Assembly (NCBI GenBank): GCA_021432635.1
Contig: MU270036.1
Coordinates: 522,182 to 586,181 of the forward strand
From: Thozetella sp. PMI_491
Taxonomy: Eukaryota; Ascomycota; Sordariomycetes; Chaetosphaeriales; Chaetosphaeriaceae
DNA length: 64,000 nt
Direction of reading: 5' to 3'
The notes under the pieces were generated by a model. That model saw nothing but the letters and a program-made list of their open reading frames with translations, ran no database searches and was not told the DNA's origin. The translations under genes and the position numbers were made by a program. Positions 44,604 to 56,276 of this stretch are shown here, piece after piece. Each line of letters opens with the position of its first letter. Position 1 is the stretch's first letter.

Positions 44604-45916
44604 AGAAGCTTTAATCATGTTTGGTCTCCCTTTGGAATAATAGCGTGGGGGCAAAACTTAGATTTGACAAAGTAACAACTAGCTGCGAATAAGAAATACT
44701 GGGAATTTGGATTAACCCAAAATCTTCTGGCAGGAAATATCAGTATGACTAGTCCTTGACTCGGTAAGAATGACGGCGACTGATCAAGTTGAAACACATT
44801 TGCCCCTGCTGTTCTCGACGACCATTGATAGTATGGCGCCACAGATCCTGCCAGAGGGGGGCCGCTAGCATGCAGCATGGCCCATTCTGGCGAGAGCTTC
44901 TTACAAGCTTGCTAAGTAATCGTGGCTGTCACGCCCTCCCCCCTTTCATGTATAGAATGCGGGTGGCTCCTCGTTGATGCAATTTGCTTCCATAGGAGCT
45001 TTGGTATATTTGGTAGCAAAGTGTCTCTTGAATTGGAAGTACAAGGAGTTCGGAGACTGCTGGCTCGCAGTTCCCCGGCACTGGCAGTACTGGCTCACCT
45101 CCAGCTCTCACTGACACCACTGGTTCGTCTAGCCCTCGTATACTGCCCTGAGCAATTGTCAACAACCCGAGAGCCATCATTACAAGCGGGGTATGACATG
45201 TCCCTAGTGTGGAAACGTACGTCGTCACTTGTACGGAATGCACGGATCGTGTTGCTTGCTCTGCTACACCCGTGATTCACGGCGAGGGCAGCAAAATAGT
45301 CGAGGCAGTCGTGTAATCGAAGCTGGTTTTCGTGCACGACGCGGAGCTGCTGATCGGCACTGGGGTCCAGTAGGTGGTCGTGATGGTTCCGCTCATCTTG
45401 CTGCTCAATATGTCGTACTAACATCACTGGCTCATCTCCGGCTCGCACACAGGCACCGTAGGCACTAGCTCACGCATAACTTGTGCCTAGCACAGCGGGT
45501 ATAGCTAATGCAGCAAGTGGAGCAAGTGGGCAGCTTGTTGTGCTACGCCAGAGGGAGGTAGTGTTCAAGAAAAGTGGCGCAGCCCTAACAGGATCCTCAG
45601 CCACACTGTTTAAAAAAATATGGATTCTTGGCTGTTAATGCAGGGATCGCTTAACAATTATGTTGGTAGTGCCCGGGAGGGGTAGCATGTTGATGACGTA
45701 CGTCCACGCCTCGCTGTTTACTTCTCTCCTCGTCCCAATTCCATCAATTTTGGTACTTTACCGACAGGCAAGCAGCTCGACAGTCATTTTGTCTTCAATC
45801 ACTACTAATAGCTCGTTAGATGTCTTGCAGCTGTATTCGGTATCTTCAAGAGGTTGAGTTCCGATCTGTCGCTCCTATTCTGGGCCTGTCTAGAGGTCTA
45901 GAATGACTAACATCTT
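44604..45916. other. gene-poor stretch with degenerate internal similarity
   Basis: The phrases CACTGGCTCA(C/T)CTCC near 45090 and 45430 recur, so the minus strand reads VRAGGEPV and MRAGDEPV in the two places. This may be a duplicated fragment. No frame is convincing as a gene. Confidence 0.3.
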
Positions 45917-46696
45917 ATGTCCAGCCAAACGTCTCAGCCTGCCCCAAATCTCTCCAGCTCTGCTCAATCTGGACATCTCCATCGTACGTACACCCACTCC
46001 CGCTTCTGGTGGCATTATTTAACCGTATTGTCTGTCTATACAGCACGCACCAGCTTTCTCGCCTCTTACCTCCGCAACATGCCGAAGCCGAACGTTGCCA
46101 TTACTACGCCAATTCGAGAAGCACTCCTAGAGTGCTTCTCATCAATCACCCGCCTAGTCCGACTAGAACTCCGCCGCCAGCTGATACTCGTTGGCGGTGC
46201 TGCCAGCATTGCCCACTCCTCGCCCTAGAAGACCGAGGACGTGGATGTTGCGGCGCCTCCCGCAGCGCTAATCGATATCTGGGAGGGAGTTTCGGCCGGC
46301 GCCCTCAACTTCTCTCTCGAATCCGACGGCAAGATTGTGTTCGATGCCCCACAGGGTTTTCGTGTCCGAGTTAACATTATCGAGATCGGAAACGGGTGCA
46401 TCGAACACATCTACGTAACAGAACCATTCTTGGATGGTTCTGTCGCGTCCGTGTCGGATTTGCTACTATTGAGGGCCGTGACGGTGATTGACCGTGGTAG
46501 TGATGGTGACGCTTGGGACTTCACATGGCTGTTGGCGGAGGCGGCGAGAAAGGGCAATTTCCCTGCGATTGGAGAAGAGGAGCTAGAATGTCTTTGCAGA
46601 GCTGGGGAGTCTTGTTTGGGGAGGTTGAGTCGTTTGGTGATTGCCGCAATTTTGGGCGGTAATAATGAAGCTGCCGCCATGCGGCTTCTGCAGTAA
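45917..46696 (+). pseudogene. nucleotidyltransferase-fold protein, broken copy
   Basis: ATG at 45917, a 60-nt intron near 45982-46041 (GTACGT...TACAG), then a frame of about 220 codons. LILVGGAASIAHSSP followed by KTEDVDVAAPP fits the GG..h..H....T.D.D pattern of the minimal nucleotidyltransferase fold. The rest is helical (SDLLLLRAVTVIDRG). It appears broken, with about one break. The role of intact relatives in fungi is unclear to me. Confidence 0.45.
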
Positions 46697-47383
46697 ATAA
46701 ACGGTATATTTTCCCTCTGATGTCTGGGATCAACAGCTGTGGCTCCTTATAGTAATCTGTTTAAGTTGAGTCAGTCACATTTATTCACACAGAGATTCTA
46801 TTTAAACCTGGATTGCTAGATGGGGATTAGTGGTGCATTTCGGGTAGAACTGGATTAGACAAACTTTGTATATGGTAAGATCTCATCGATTAATCTTATC
46901 GTACCTTCGACGTCTTTGCGAGATTGCTAAGATTGTTAATAGGTAGAGTAGTTATTTAAGGTCTGAAAAATACATTTAATTAGATATTATTACACAGCTG
47001 AAGCTACTTGCGCGGACAGCAAAGAGGGGAAGAACCAAGCTTACAACTCAGCATCGTGGAAGAACATCCGCGGGCCCAACGGCTTCTCCTCGGCCACGAG
47101 CACCGTAGGAAATTGTCCATCACAGCTACCTTGGTAGCATCACTCGTGTTGTCCCAAAAAAGAACAGAAGGAAAAACACAAGACTGTTGCAAGCACCTAG
47201 ACAGCACAATTAGGGTAGTGATAAGGCATATATCTGTTGTGTGGAGGTCTAAGAGGATAACTATCGAACTACATCTTTTCATGGCCCAGGTGAAAAGAAA
47301 GAAACCACCCCCGGGCTAGCCCCGGGGCAACCAGTGATATACAATCTCTTCGTCTCTTGAGATGTATTATGAGCAAATAATCC
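46697..47383. other. intergenic, AT-rich
   Basis: No gene seen. A short CCCCGGG...CCCGGGG palindrome lies at about 47309-47326, near the 3' end of the next gene. Confidence 0.45.
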
Positions 47384-47770
47384 CTAGAGTCCACCGCCCT
47401 CAATATGTCCGCCCTTGCTGTTCCGTTCCACGAGCCTCACTCCTTGAAAAGAACGGATTGCTGCCACGAGATCGTCCTTAGCCTCATGAATTGCGAACAC
47501 GAGACCCTTGCCATCCTTGAAGTCGAAGACCGTGTTAATGAATGACTCAATATCACGGCCTGTGGCGATGCCGACATCTTTGATCGTGTTGCCAGGATAA
47601 AGATGAACGAAGTATTGCTTTGGGATAAAGTCATCATTATAGGGCTTCTGGTCTGGGATCGATGATATCCACGGTTGTGGGGCCCCCTCCCATAGTCTCC
47701 AGCCGAGGAATGTGGCGAAGTTGGTTCCGAATAGAAGGATGGTCGCGGTCCTACTGGTGAGGTTCGCCAT
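47384..47770 (-). CDS. small hypothetical protein with N-terminal membrane anchor
   Basis: ATG at 47770 (MANLTSRTATILLFG), 128 residues, no intron. A hydrophobic stretch at about residues 8-25 could be a signal anchor. The rest (YFVHLYPGNTIKDVG, KDGKGLVFAIHEAKDDLV, RLVERNSKGGHIEGGG) loosely resembles the small inhibitor I9 / propeptide-like fold, ending in a glycine-rich tail. This likeness is weak. The frame reads smoothly and is probably a real gene. Confidence 0.55.
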   Translation of the reverse strand: MANLTSRTATILLFGTNFATFLGWRLWEGAPQPWISSIPDQKPYNDDFIPKQYFVHLYPGNTIKDVGIATGRDIESFINTVFDFKDGKGLVFAIHEAKDDLVAAIRSFQGVRLVERNSKGGHIEGGGL

Positions 47771-49284
47771 ACTAGATATAAAGCCCACAGAAGCCGCGGA
47801 GAAACAAGGCGTATCGGTGGTGGGTTCGTGGCCGGGGCTAGTCGGAGCAAGCTATGGGAGATGGGTGAGCTTTTTCCTTCTGGGCAAGAAAAGCTCCCAG
47901 ATTTAGGACTGACATTTGGCAAATTTGCACGTGACACTGCTAAAGGATCTATGTGATGGTCTAACCTGTGCGGCAGCATGCAGGACAATCGCCTCGACCT
48001 AAATCTCGTCCAGCTCCCAGCCACACTCGGTGATCTCCTCTAGATAGCGAAGCAAAAGAGCTTGTCGAGGCTCTGTGAGGAGATCGAACCTGAGAATCAT
48101 CAAACTGAAACTATTCAGCCTGGGTGTACTCACGGCCGCTTATACTTGTCGATGAGAACTGGGTTATGCAATGTCCCTGCATACACATAGCCTGCCAATT
48201 GGGCGTCCCTACTGATGGGCCTGTAGTAGTTGTGCCGGTATCATGTTGGTAGCTAGTTAGCGGTTAGTGACTTTGTGTGACCATGTTGGGACTCTAGTTG
48301 GCGACCCAGTCGATACGGTTGATTATTCGCGAAGCGTCAGCAGGTGCCCTGTATGATGCCGTCGTGGGCCACTGCCCATTTGAATGTCTTCCCCAGCCGC
48401 TGCCAAAAACCTCGTCACCCATTTCAACCAGATTTTCGGAAATTTAAGCCCTGAAATTGGCGTTCGAACCGATTTCCTATGGTGCAACTTGCTGCGCCGG
48501 TGACCTACCTTGGCGCTAGGTATAACCGAATCTAGGCTACTCAGGATCCATGTAGACAGGTAGATTTGCAATCTCCCTAGCAAAAGCTATCTTTAAATCT
48601 CTCTACTGAACGAGAGGAGTGCTCAGTGGCCTTCAAAACGCGTAGTTGAGCAGACATAAAGCAAAACACACACACCAGACCTTTTTGGTCTAGTAGCCGT
48701 AGCATGGATCTAATTCCAAACGCCCTTGGAGCGTATGAGGCGGGGCCACTGAAAGGACGTTAGTTCAGCGGTATAGTGGAAAACAAGTAAAAATGAAGGT
48801 ATTGAAGACTCCCTAAGCTCTGATTATAGCACAATAGATGGGGCGGGCGAAGACCCGTGATGAGGGTAACGAGTGTACCAAGGCTAGTCTTACGACCAAG
48901 TATTAGGAAGAGTAGTGGGCTCCTTTATGGATACCCTCTTGCGTAGCAGCTTGAGTGGATTAATAGTCCTCCTCGAAAGGGAGAGAGCGCTCTTTTTAGT
49001 CTTGTTTATATAGGAAAATGAGGTGCTGCCTTACATGGTCTCTAGCCACGCCAGTACGACCTCTGCTAGTGAAGATTTAAAAAAAAAAAAACACTTGGCT
49101 ATTTTGCCCAACATCCCTGCCTGAGATTAATAGGCACTTTGATTATCTAGACCTACATGATGAGCTTCATTCGACACCGTCGCGTTCATAAAGCTGTTCG
49201 TTACGATGTTGTGGAAGATTCAAACCCTTAAATAATAGTGCTGCTAAGCTAGTTGTTTTGGTACCTATAAACCTCCAGTCCCAT
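47771..49284. other. gene-poor stretch with one possible coding remnant and a tRNA-like motif pair
   Basis: On the minus strand 48240-47999, two segments (NYYRPISRDAQLAGYVYAG, then after a possible 44-nt intron FDLLTEPRQALLLRYLEEI) read like protein and stop at 47999. I do not recognise them. At 48459-48500 a B-box-like GGTTCGAAC and an A-box-like GGCGCAGCAAGTTGC lie on the minus strand, but too close together for a tRNA gene. Confidence 0.3.
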
Positions 49285-49966
49285 CTAAGGGAAAACTCGA
49301 ATAATATCCACCTTAATACACGACGGTAGCGATGGCGTAGACTCCGATGTAGCCCATACAAGACTAGGGTACACAATACCTGAATCGATATCGCAGATGT
49401 GCCATTTATTGAACGTGGCAGTAGACGCTACAGGGATTTTTCCCGTCTGGTCTGGGAGCGCCAGCACACCGAGTTTGTTCTGATTATTGAACTCCACTAG
49501 AGTAGCATCGCTTCGCTGTGCGTATCCAAATAGTGGGACAGAATAGCTGTCTTTGTTGTTGAGTTGCATCGAAGCCGACTGGTTTGCCGGCCCGCTGGCC
49601 GTGCTCCGGTTTATTAACTCATAGGTGAGGTAACCAATATTTTCATCAGCACCCGAGCTCGAGGTGTAATTGAGGTTGAAGAATTCAAGAGGGAAAATGC
49701 CGTAGGAGAGATTAGCCAGAGGGCAGAGGCCGGGGACTATTCGAAAGTCAGTTACGTGCTTGCAAAGAGAAGATGTTCCAATTTCGAGCGGGAAACCTAG
49801 TCTCACATGGTCGCTGTTTGCCTTTCTCGCATGGAATCACAGTGGAGTTATTGTAATTGGAATCTTGGGAAACGATGACCAGTACAAACTCTCGACTTTG
49901 ATCTCTCGGTAGCGTGGTGCTAAGCGTAGCCAATGCCAAGAGTACACCAAGCCATGTAATTTTCAT
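49285..49966 (-). CDS. secreted hypothetical protein, one frame break
   Basis: ATG at 49966 opens a clear signal peptide (MKITWLGVLLALATLSTTL). The first frame reads to EKGKQRP. The main body (EIGTSSLCKHVTDFRIVPG, GYLTYELINRS, WHICDIDSGIVYPSLVWA, CIKVDIIRV) is in another frame from about 49830, and there is no room for an intron between them, so a single-base indel or a sequence error lies near 49830-49845. The body has several Asn-x-Ser/Thr sites and four cysteines. I recognise no family by name. It looks like an extracellular lectin-like or effector-type protein. Confidence 0.55.
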
Positions 49967-50887
49967 GATGAGACTGTTTCGACTTAGAAGAGTCTATTTG
50001 GTTTGAAACATTTAAAAAGTAAAGCTATCGCAATTCAATAAATAAAATGATCCAAAGGGAAAACAGTGTGACGGGAAACAGGAGGCAGTACAATCTCGGT
50101 AATATGCGTCGATCAGGTAAGATGCCGTCCATAAGCACCTGGTAATGATGCTAGTCAACAACATTGGTACAGGAATTGGTCAACACTTCAACTTATATGT
50201 GCGTCTTGACTCTCCATTCCAATCACCACTCCGGGTAAATAGATAGCCTATTGGTGAAATTGTTAGATAACACATTAAAGGAATCTTGTTATAGCAAAAT
50301 AATGGTGGCTAACATTCCGAGGTCTCCTTTAGGCATGTAGTACTATGAATTTAACCGCATCCTTCTAAGTAACTAGCGCGGCAGATGCCGAAAATCTCGA
50401 CCTAAGCCCTAGATAGGATTGTATTGATATACTGTGCTTTAGGCCGGATAGAATTTTTTTTTTTTTAGACTTCTCTTGTCAAGTATCCAAATGGTCTATG
50501 TTTGCACAGAGGTTTGCACAGCTGGGTTTTCTGAGCAATGAAACCACCCACTAAGATAACCACATGCTCAAGTAACATTGCCAAATCTTGAGGAACTTCG
50601 CAGTGGCTGGCGCGCTAGCTATTCTATGCGCTGATGAAAAGCACCTAAGCCCAACCCCCCACCCCTTTCCTAAAGGGGGGAGATGGGCTTTTCTTCTTTT
50701 TGGGGGTTATTAGCTGCTAGCTGCTGTTACCGACTTGCCTATGCTTCGATAATTATAGACAAAGCTTTGGCTGTTATAAAACAAGCCGCGTCCTGTTACT
50801 TGATATCTATATATAAACAACATCTGCTAGGACCTAGTGCTACTATATTCAACCCCATCCAAGCAGCCTATCCAAACACGATCGGAC
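49967..50887. other. intergenic, AT-rich
   Basis: Low GC, a T10 run near 50457. No gene or RNA recognised. Confidence 0.5.
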
Positions 50888-52224
50888 CTATGAGCCCACG
50901 TGGCCACCGGCACCCGGCCCGCCGATTAAGGCGTAGCTTCCCATGCTCGTCCCGCTCAGCAAGTGAGCTTCATGGGTGTATCTGTCCGGGGCTGTGTCGT
51001 TAAATACGCCATTGTATGGTCTACTGATATTTTGTATGTCCCTGTAGGTCATGTTGAGAATATAGCCCGCTCGACCATAGCCCGCAGAAGCAAACTCGCC
51101 ACTTCCCATATCAGTCGTTGTGAGTGTAGTCTCGCTGTTGTAGACCTCGCCATAGAAGCGTATATCATCTGAACCTCCGGCAAGAGTTGTGCTTGCAGGG
51201 TCGGAGCTTACGTTGCTGAAAAGCGAGGCAGGATAGTATCCGATCCATCGTTCCTCGACCGCAAGCCACCAGTTGTCTTGGAAAAGTAAATATTCAACAT
51301 GGAGATTCTGTTGCGCTCCTCCAATTACGCTGAGAGGGGTAAAGACCGAGCCTGGATGGATAGTTTGGTCGACTTGAACCCACTATCAAATGAGATTAGT
51401 GAGCGAAACCAATTCGATAGTCGCCACGGAGTTTTCTGGGTATATATAGAAAGAAATGCAGGGCAATACAAGTAGAATATCCTTACGCCTGTGAATTCCG
51501 TGTTCCATCCACCTTGGTTATCTCCATCTTGCAAATATCCATTCGTGGTATAAAAAGTAAACAAGTGCTGAAGACCAATTAGCTCTAGAATTGCATGGGC
51601 GGCGTCGGGATCAGATTGATATACCGGTTGCGCTACTTGGTCAATGAAATTGATCCATCCTGCCTCAACCGTCTGCGGCACAACAATTGGCGGACCCCGA
51701 AACCCAGTGACCAGGACATTATCTTTGACGACGGCAGTTTGGAGCAGAGATGAGTCCGCAGTGTTTTGTGTATATGGCGCGAAGAGACTGAACACACACG
51801 AGCCTCCCAGGTTGGCCACTGACTGATTGGACGTCACGTACCAGTGCATTCCCTGTTGGCTATCCTGCCTCTTCAGGCTGGGCATGCCAGGTAGTTGTTT
51901 GGAGCGGCTAATCGATTTGGCGCGTGGGATCGGAACAGTACCAAGAGGTCCCAACTCAGCGCCCGGCAGCTCGAGTTCTGCGAGGGGTCTCGCCCCGTCT
52001 CTTGGTGTTCGTGGTGGAGGAGCTTGTGCAATCACCCCTTGGGAGTCAATTGAAACCCAGTCAATTGTATGGGATTTGGTGAATGTAGTGCTAATAACAT
52101 TCACAGCAGCCCGGTTATCCGCGATTGGCTGCTCATTTCGCCGGACCGATTTCGAAGAACTGCTGGCTGCTAAAGTTGTGGCGAGCAGCAAAATAATCGA
52201 GGCTTTGAGCGGAAGAGAAGACAT
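50888..52224 (-). CDS. secreted neprosin-family (DUF239) protein
   Basis: Exons 52224-51487 and 51382-50888 (104-nt intron) give 410 residues. Signal peptide MSSLPLKASIILLLATTLAAS, then a proline-rich pro-segment ending near a Kex2-like KR (118-119). The mature part matches the neprosin fold: QTVEAGW (184-190), HLFTFYTTNGYLQ, NWWLAVEERWIGYYPASLF, FYGEV (322-326), MGSGEF. Both glutamates corresponding to the catalytic pair of the plant glutamic peptidase neprosin are present, Glu187 and Glu325. It may therefore be an active proline-directed or acid protease secreted by the fungus. Activity is inferred from residues only. Confidence 0.83.
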
Positions 52225-53516
52225 TGTGATATTGCACCAAAACTACTAAGACGATACAGAGATGGTGCCAGGTTTCCCCATGCCGCAGTCTTTCTAAAAG
52301 CGCAGGCAGAGATTCTATTTATACTTAATGAGCGCGGCGCCGTGAGTTCTCTTTTACACTTAGGTTTTGTTAAGGCAAATCTGACATCATCCACAGCGCC
52401 GTGGTTGAGTTCACAATGTCAGCTTTAAGCGGCATCGCCGGTTTGCACGCCGCGGGCTGTGTAAGCAACTTTTCGTTGCCTGCCTCAGCTATCTAAATCC
52501 TCCATCATATGACCAGGTTGTTTGTGGATAGTTGCCAAAGGAACCGCGCTTCTCGTTAGCGCTGATTGAAACAGGTCCTCGCTAAATAGTATAACTGACA
52601 CAGTTGTTGGTGACGCAATACAGACTCTAATTCAGCGTGAAACCCCAATGGATCAGTTCTTGGTCGGCTGTATAGTAGATATCCATACCTAACTCCGCAT
52701 TAAAAGACTATTTGTCTTTAATCTTAAAAGCAGTCTGGTTCATGCATTATCCTTGTCTTTGTAGGAGAGTCAGCGCCATCCTCTTGTCGATTGTGTTTGG
52801 TGTGGCAGCCCCTTGAACTGTGCCGTACTAATCTGAGAACTGCTGAACTGGCGTTGCCTCACCTTGCAAGTTATGCCTTGATAAGACATGGTGGCCTTTT
52901 TTTTTTCTTTTACCTCAGACCTCCAGCTATTTCAAGCAAAAATGCTGTGCCGTACCTACAATTGCCCTACCGACTAGGCGGACCGTCGGGCCTGAGAGCA
53001 TTAGACTAGGCCTCTGCCTAAGGCTGAGTAAAACTGGTTACGCTAAGGCTTGTATGGCAATGCTTCCAATCTGCACTGCAAGCTTATTAACTTGAAACAT
53101 ATTATCTGATTAATATATTTACTTCACTAGTTTTCTACCAATTCATAATGTTCTTTTGTAGAACTTATCTTAGGTAGTGGCTGTAATTTTTAATTATTAC
53201 AACTCTATTTAATATGGATTACTACCTTTAAATCATCTCACAGTCTAAGTTCGTCAAAAGATATACATAAGCTAGGAACTTCCGCCCGACATTTTAACGG
53301 CTATTGGTATTGCGTTTCCGTCTCAAAAGGTGCCTCAAATCTTAATAGCTTGAGACAGTGGTCATAACATAAGCACTCTCCAATGGCTATTACAAATTGG
53401 CTAGGATATAGAGAACTCAGGAAGGGTGCCCTATGAGACAAGTGGAGTCGCAGGGAGATAACATAGATAGCATGGTCAGGGGGTGGTAAATAAGTGTATA
53501 TTAAGCAGACCTCTTT
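52225..53516. other. intergenic, AT-rich in its right half
   Basis: Low GC from about 53090 to 53270. Short frames only. Nothing recognised. Confidence 0.5.
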
Positions 53517-54010
53517 TTATTTCCTTGAGTCCATAGCATACTGGTGGTGGAAGTTTCGGAGCGCGGCGAGATATATCGATGGGATTTCGTCCGGTGGGAT
53601 GAAGCAAGTGGTGACACTCTTTAGAGGATGGCAGTTCGGACTGACACGACCTGGCCTGTTCGAGATATAGAGGCGTCTTGCCGAGTATCCACCTAGGTTC
53701 TTGGTCGATATAACATTTCCGCCCGTCACTCGACTTTGTGTTATTCTTGCGCCGAAAACACCAATTACGTAACTTCTCCAGCTGAGTCTGTTGCTGTATA
53801 TGGCTGAGGATCAAAGTCCACCGAAAGACTCAGGGAGGGAAACAAGCCACCGGCCGGTACAGTATTGAATATGATGGTCTCGTCCTGAGAGCGGGTGATG
53901 ATCGTCCTGTTGCAGTAGGGGCATTGGCGTCAGGGGCGCAAGATGTCATTGGCCTAGCGGAAAGACCGTGTGGCGTGGATAGCGATCGGCATGCAGCAAA
54001 AGTTGAATGC
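53517..54010 (-). pseudogene. decayed gene with RING-like CPYC segment
   Basis: The minus strand reads as protein in pieces: CCMPIAIHATRSFR, then RQCPYCNRTIITRSQDE, then TVPAGGLFPSLSLS, then near 53720-53520 GGYSARRLYISNRPG and PPDEIPSIYLAALRNF. The first part is interrupted by TAG and TGA (near 53950 and 53930), where CAG and CGA would fit. His followed by CPYC could be the second half of a RING finger. The whole is too damaged to name with confidence. Confidence 0.3.
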
Positions 54011-55655
54011 ACTAGCCACAGCGAAGCTTGACAGAATAACCTTCGAATCTACTATGCCAAACTTATTTGTCAACCCCTCGGGCACTCTCTAGCAAAGCTT
54101 GCTAGAGTTCCAGCTCTAGCCGGCTGGTGAGGGTTTGCCGTAAGGGGCGTGACTCTGGAGGGAGGGGTCGCCATTGCAGGACTTGCGAGCAGTGCGCAAA
54201 ACTAGAGATGTGTATATCTGCAAGTAAAAAAATATCTGCCCTCAGAACCAAGCCAGGAGGGGAAGGGGGAGGTCTCCGGACGCATGCCACGGTTGTAGTT
54301 TAGGAGATGTGCGCAAAGCCTCCGGCGCCGGAGGAATTAGCTCTCTCGGCTGATTGTTGCTATGAGGTTTCTCGTTAAAGTATATCGTAGCAAAAATCGT
54401 GGCTTAGTCTAGCTTTTGTGGGGCTGTACGTCCAGCTATCCTCAAACTCTAGTCGCCCACTGTATCGGCCACCCCCGATGTGGGGCCGATAAGCCGAGTA
54501 TAAATAGCCGCGGATGTGCTTTTCCCGTTGTCCCTATCCACGCCGCGAGCTTGGCTAGGTTGGTGGTCAGTGGTTTCTCAACCTAAGCAGGTGTCACTGA
54601 CACATCATTGCGCTAGGCAACTAGGTAACAGGTTAGCTTAGTTCTCTTGAGAATGCAGCAGCAACTGCAGTCAGCCTAGCTAGCATATGTAGGTACCTAG
54701 AAACGGCGGTGACGCTCGCTATAGGTTAGTATGACCGCGCCACCTTAACGATCTTGATGAGGCAGTCATCGTTTAGGAGGGAGGAGAGATGGGGACGGCT
54801 GTATGATTTGGGACGGCCTCAATATTTGGGGCGGCTCCAACATTTGAGGTGGTAATATTGAGGGGGTACCAAGTTTTTGGTGCGGCTGGACAACCGTTCC
54901 GCTCCCCTACATCATGTACCCGACTTCAGTATCCTAGCAAGGCAGACAAATCTTCACTAAAGATAAATATAAAGTTGAGTAACTATGTTCTTGGGTTATA
55001 TGTTTTTTCAAGGTGTATCAGTCTTTTGTATTCCTCAGAAGTCTAGGTAATTTGCTAGAATCTTATATAATAGAAAATAGATCTTAAAGTTTAGCTTTTG
55101 ATTCTTCTAAATGATCTTCTACAAGTCTATACTAGGCATCTCCTATTATCATGATATTTTTGCCCCTCTTCAGGATGTCTGTGCAACCTACCTATTGGTC
55201 ATTACTTTCCTCGGGCACAAAAGTCCCCTGCAAACGCTATGCAACACCTCGCCACTTATTACACCTTCCACTACTTGTAGGACGCCTCCGTCAGTTAACC
55301 CCTTTCAAAATATTCCCTATATTTCTTTAGGAAGTCAATATCATGTGTTATTGTTTCACTGGCGCTAAAAAGTTCGTGGGGGCTAAAATATGCACGGGGG
55401 CTAAAAAGTTCGCTGCATATATAGACTTCTGCTATAAGTTGCGGAATCCAACTACTGATTTCAAGGCGTTACCAGTTCTCTAATCTTTCATCGGCCTCGT
55501 AAAGACTCTAATCGCATCAGTATCAAATATGAGTCAATTCCCCAAGTGATTTTGTCATTATTCTCAATCTCTTAGTATCCAAACTTGTCTATTACACCAC
55601 GTCGAGAGTCGTAGCGTCGCTAATTCCACCCTCGAGTTCCCACTCTGATACTACC
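54011..55655. other. gene-free stretch with short degenerate repeats
   Basis: At 54780-54890 the phrase GGGACGGC or GGGGCGGC recurs at uneven 20-30 bp steps. At 55365-55412 GGGGGCTAAAA recurs two or three times. Between 54930 and 55640 the sequence is AT-rich. No terminus, tRNA or coding frame is recognised. Confidence 0.4.
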
Positions 55656-56276
55656 ATGCATATTACTTCTATTCTTTACGTTATAGCTTTGATGCTTCCT
55701 GCTGGGGTAAGAAACCCGCCTTTATGAAATATTTACTGAATAAAGCACCAACACCCTATTTTAGACCCAGGCCACTCCCGCTCCAATCCCGGGGATAGAA
55801 GCTTTCCCGGGCAGTGATACGGGAAACTTCGCAAGAGTTGTTCAGGAACGTACTGGCATCAAAAAGCGACTAGCCTTCCCATTTACCGGCCTTGCGTGCA
55901 ATCTGAGGGAAAGCGAGTGGGGAGACGCTACAAGGGACGCTGCTCGCGGAACCATCGATGTGCTTAGCGAGAGGGGAAGCAGCCGAACGCTTGGTCCAGG
56001 CCCTGGTAACTGTGTTACATTTATTTGCTTGGCAAATACCGCTATCGCGGCATGCAATGATGTATGCCTACAGATCACATCAACGTGGCTATTGCTGATC
56101 GATAAACTGACACATTCAATTAGGAACCCAATTCATTGACCCTTCCTGATTCTACTGTTGCTGCGGGCGCAGAGGTTGTTTTTGATAACTGCCTTGGCAG
56201 CGACGAGTCCGCGTTTAATGGACAAGTGTTCGCACAGTTCCTGCAGAACTGGAATGTAATTGTTCGAGACTGTTAA
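55656..56276 (+). CDS. small secreted cysteine-containing protein (effector-like)
   Basis: Exons 55656-55706, 55765-56061 and 56124-56276 give 166 residues with phases closing exactly. Both introns (58 and 62 nt) have good donors (GTAAGA, GTATGC) and TTAG acceptors. Residues 1-18 (MHITSILYVIALMLPAGT) form a signal peptide; a Lys-Lys-Arg site lies near residue 47. The mature part has six cysteines (ACN, NCV, ICL, ACN, NCL and the C-terminal DC). Size, signal peptide and cysteine content fit the effector-like class, though no family is recognised. It is easy to miss because no exon is long. Confidence 0.75.

Noticed and set aside
47305-47330. CCCCGGG palindrome as a terminator
   Set aside because: Factor-independent hairpin terminators do not apply to fungal nuclear genes, and the palindrome is short.
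54780-55640. Possible LTR of a retroelement
   Set aside because: No TG...CA ends, primer site, paired copy or coding remains were found.
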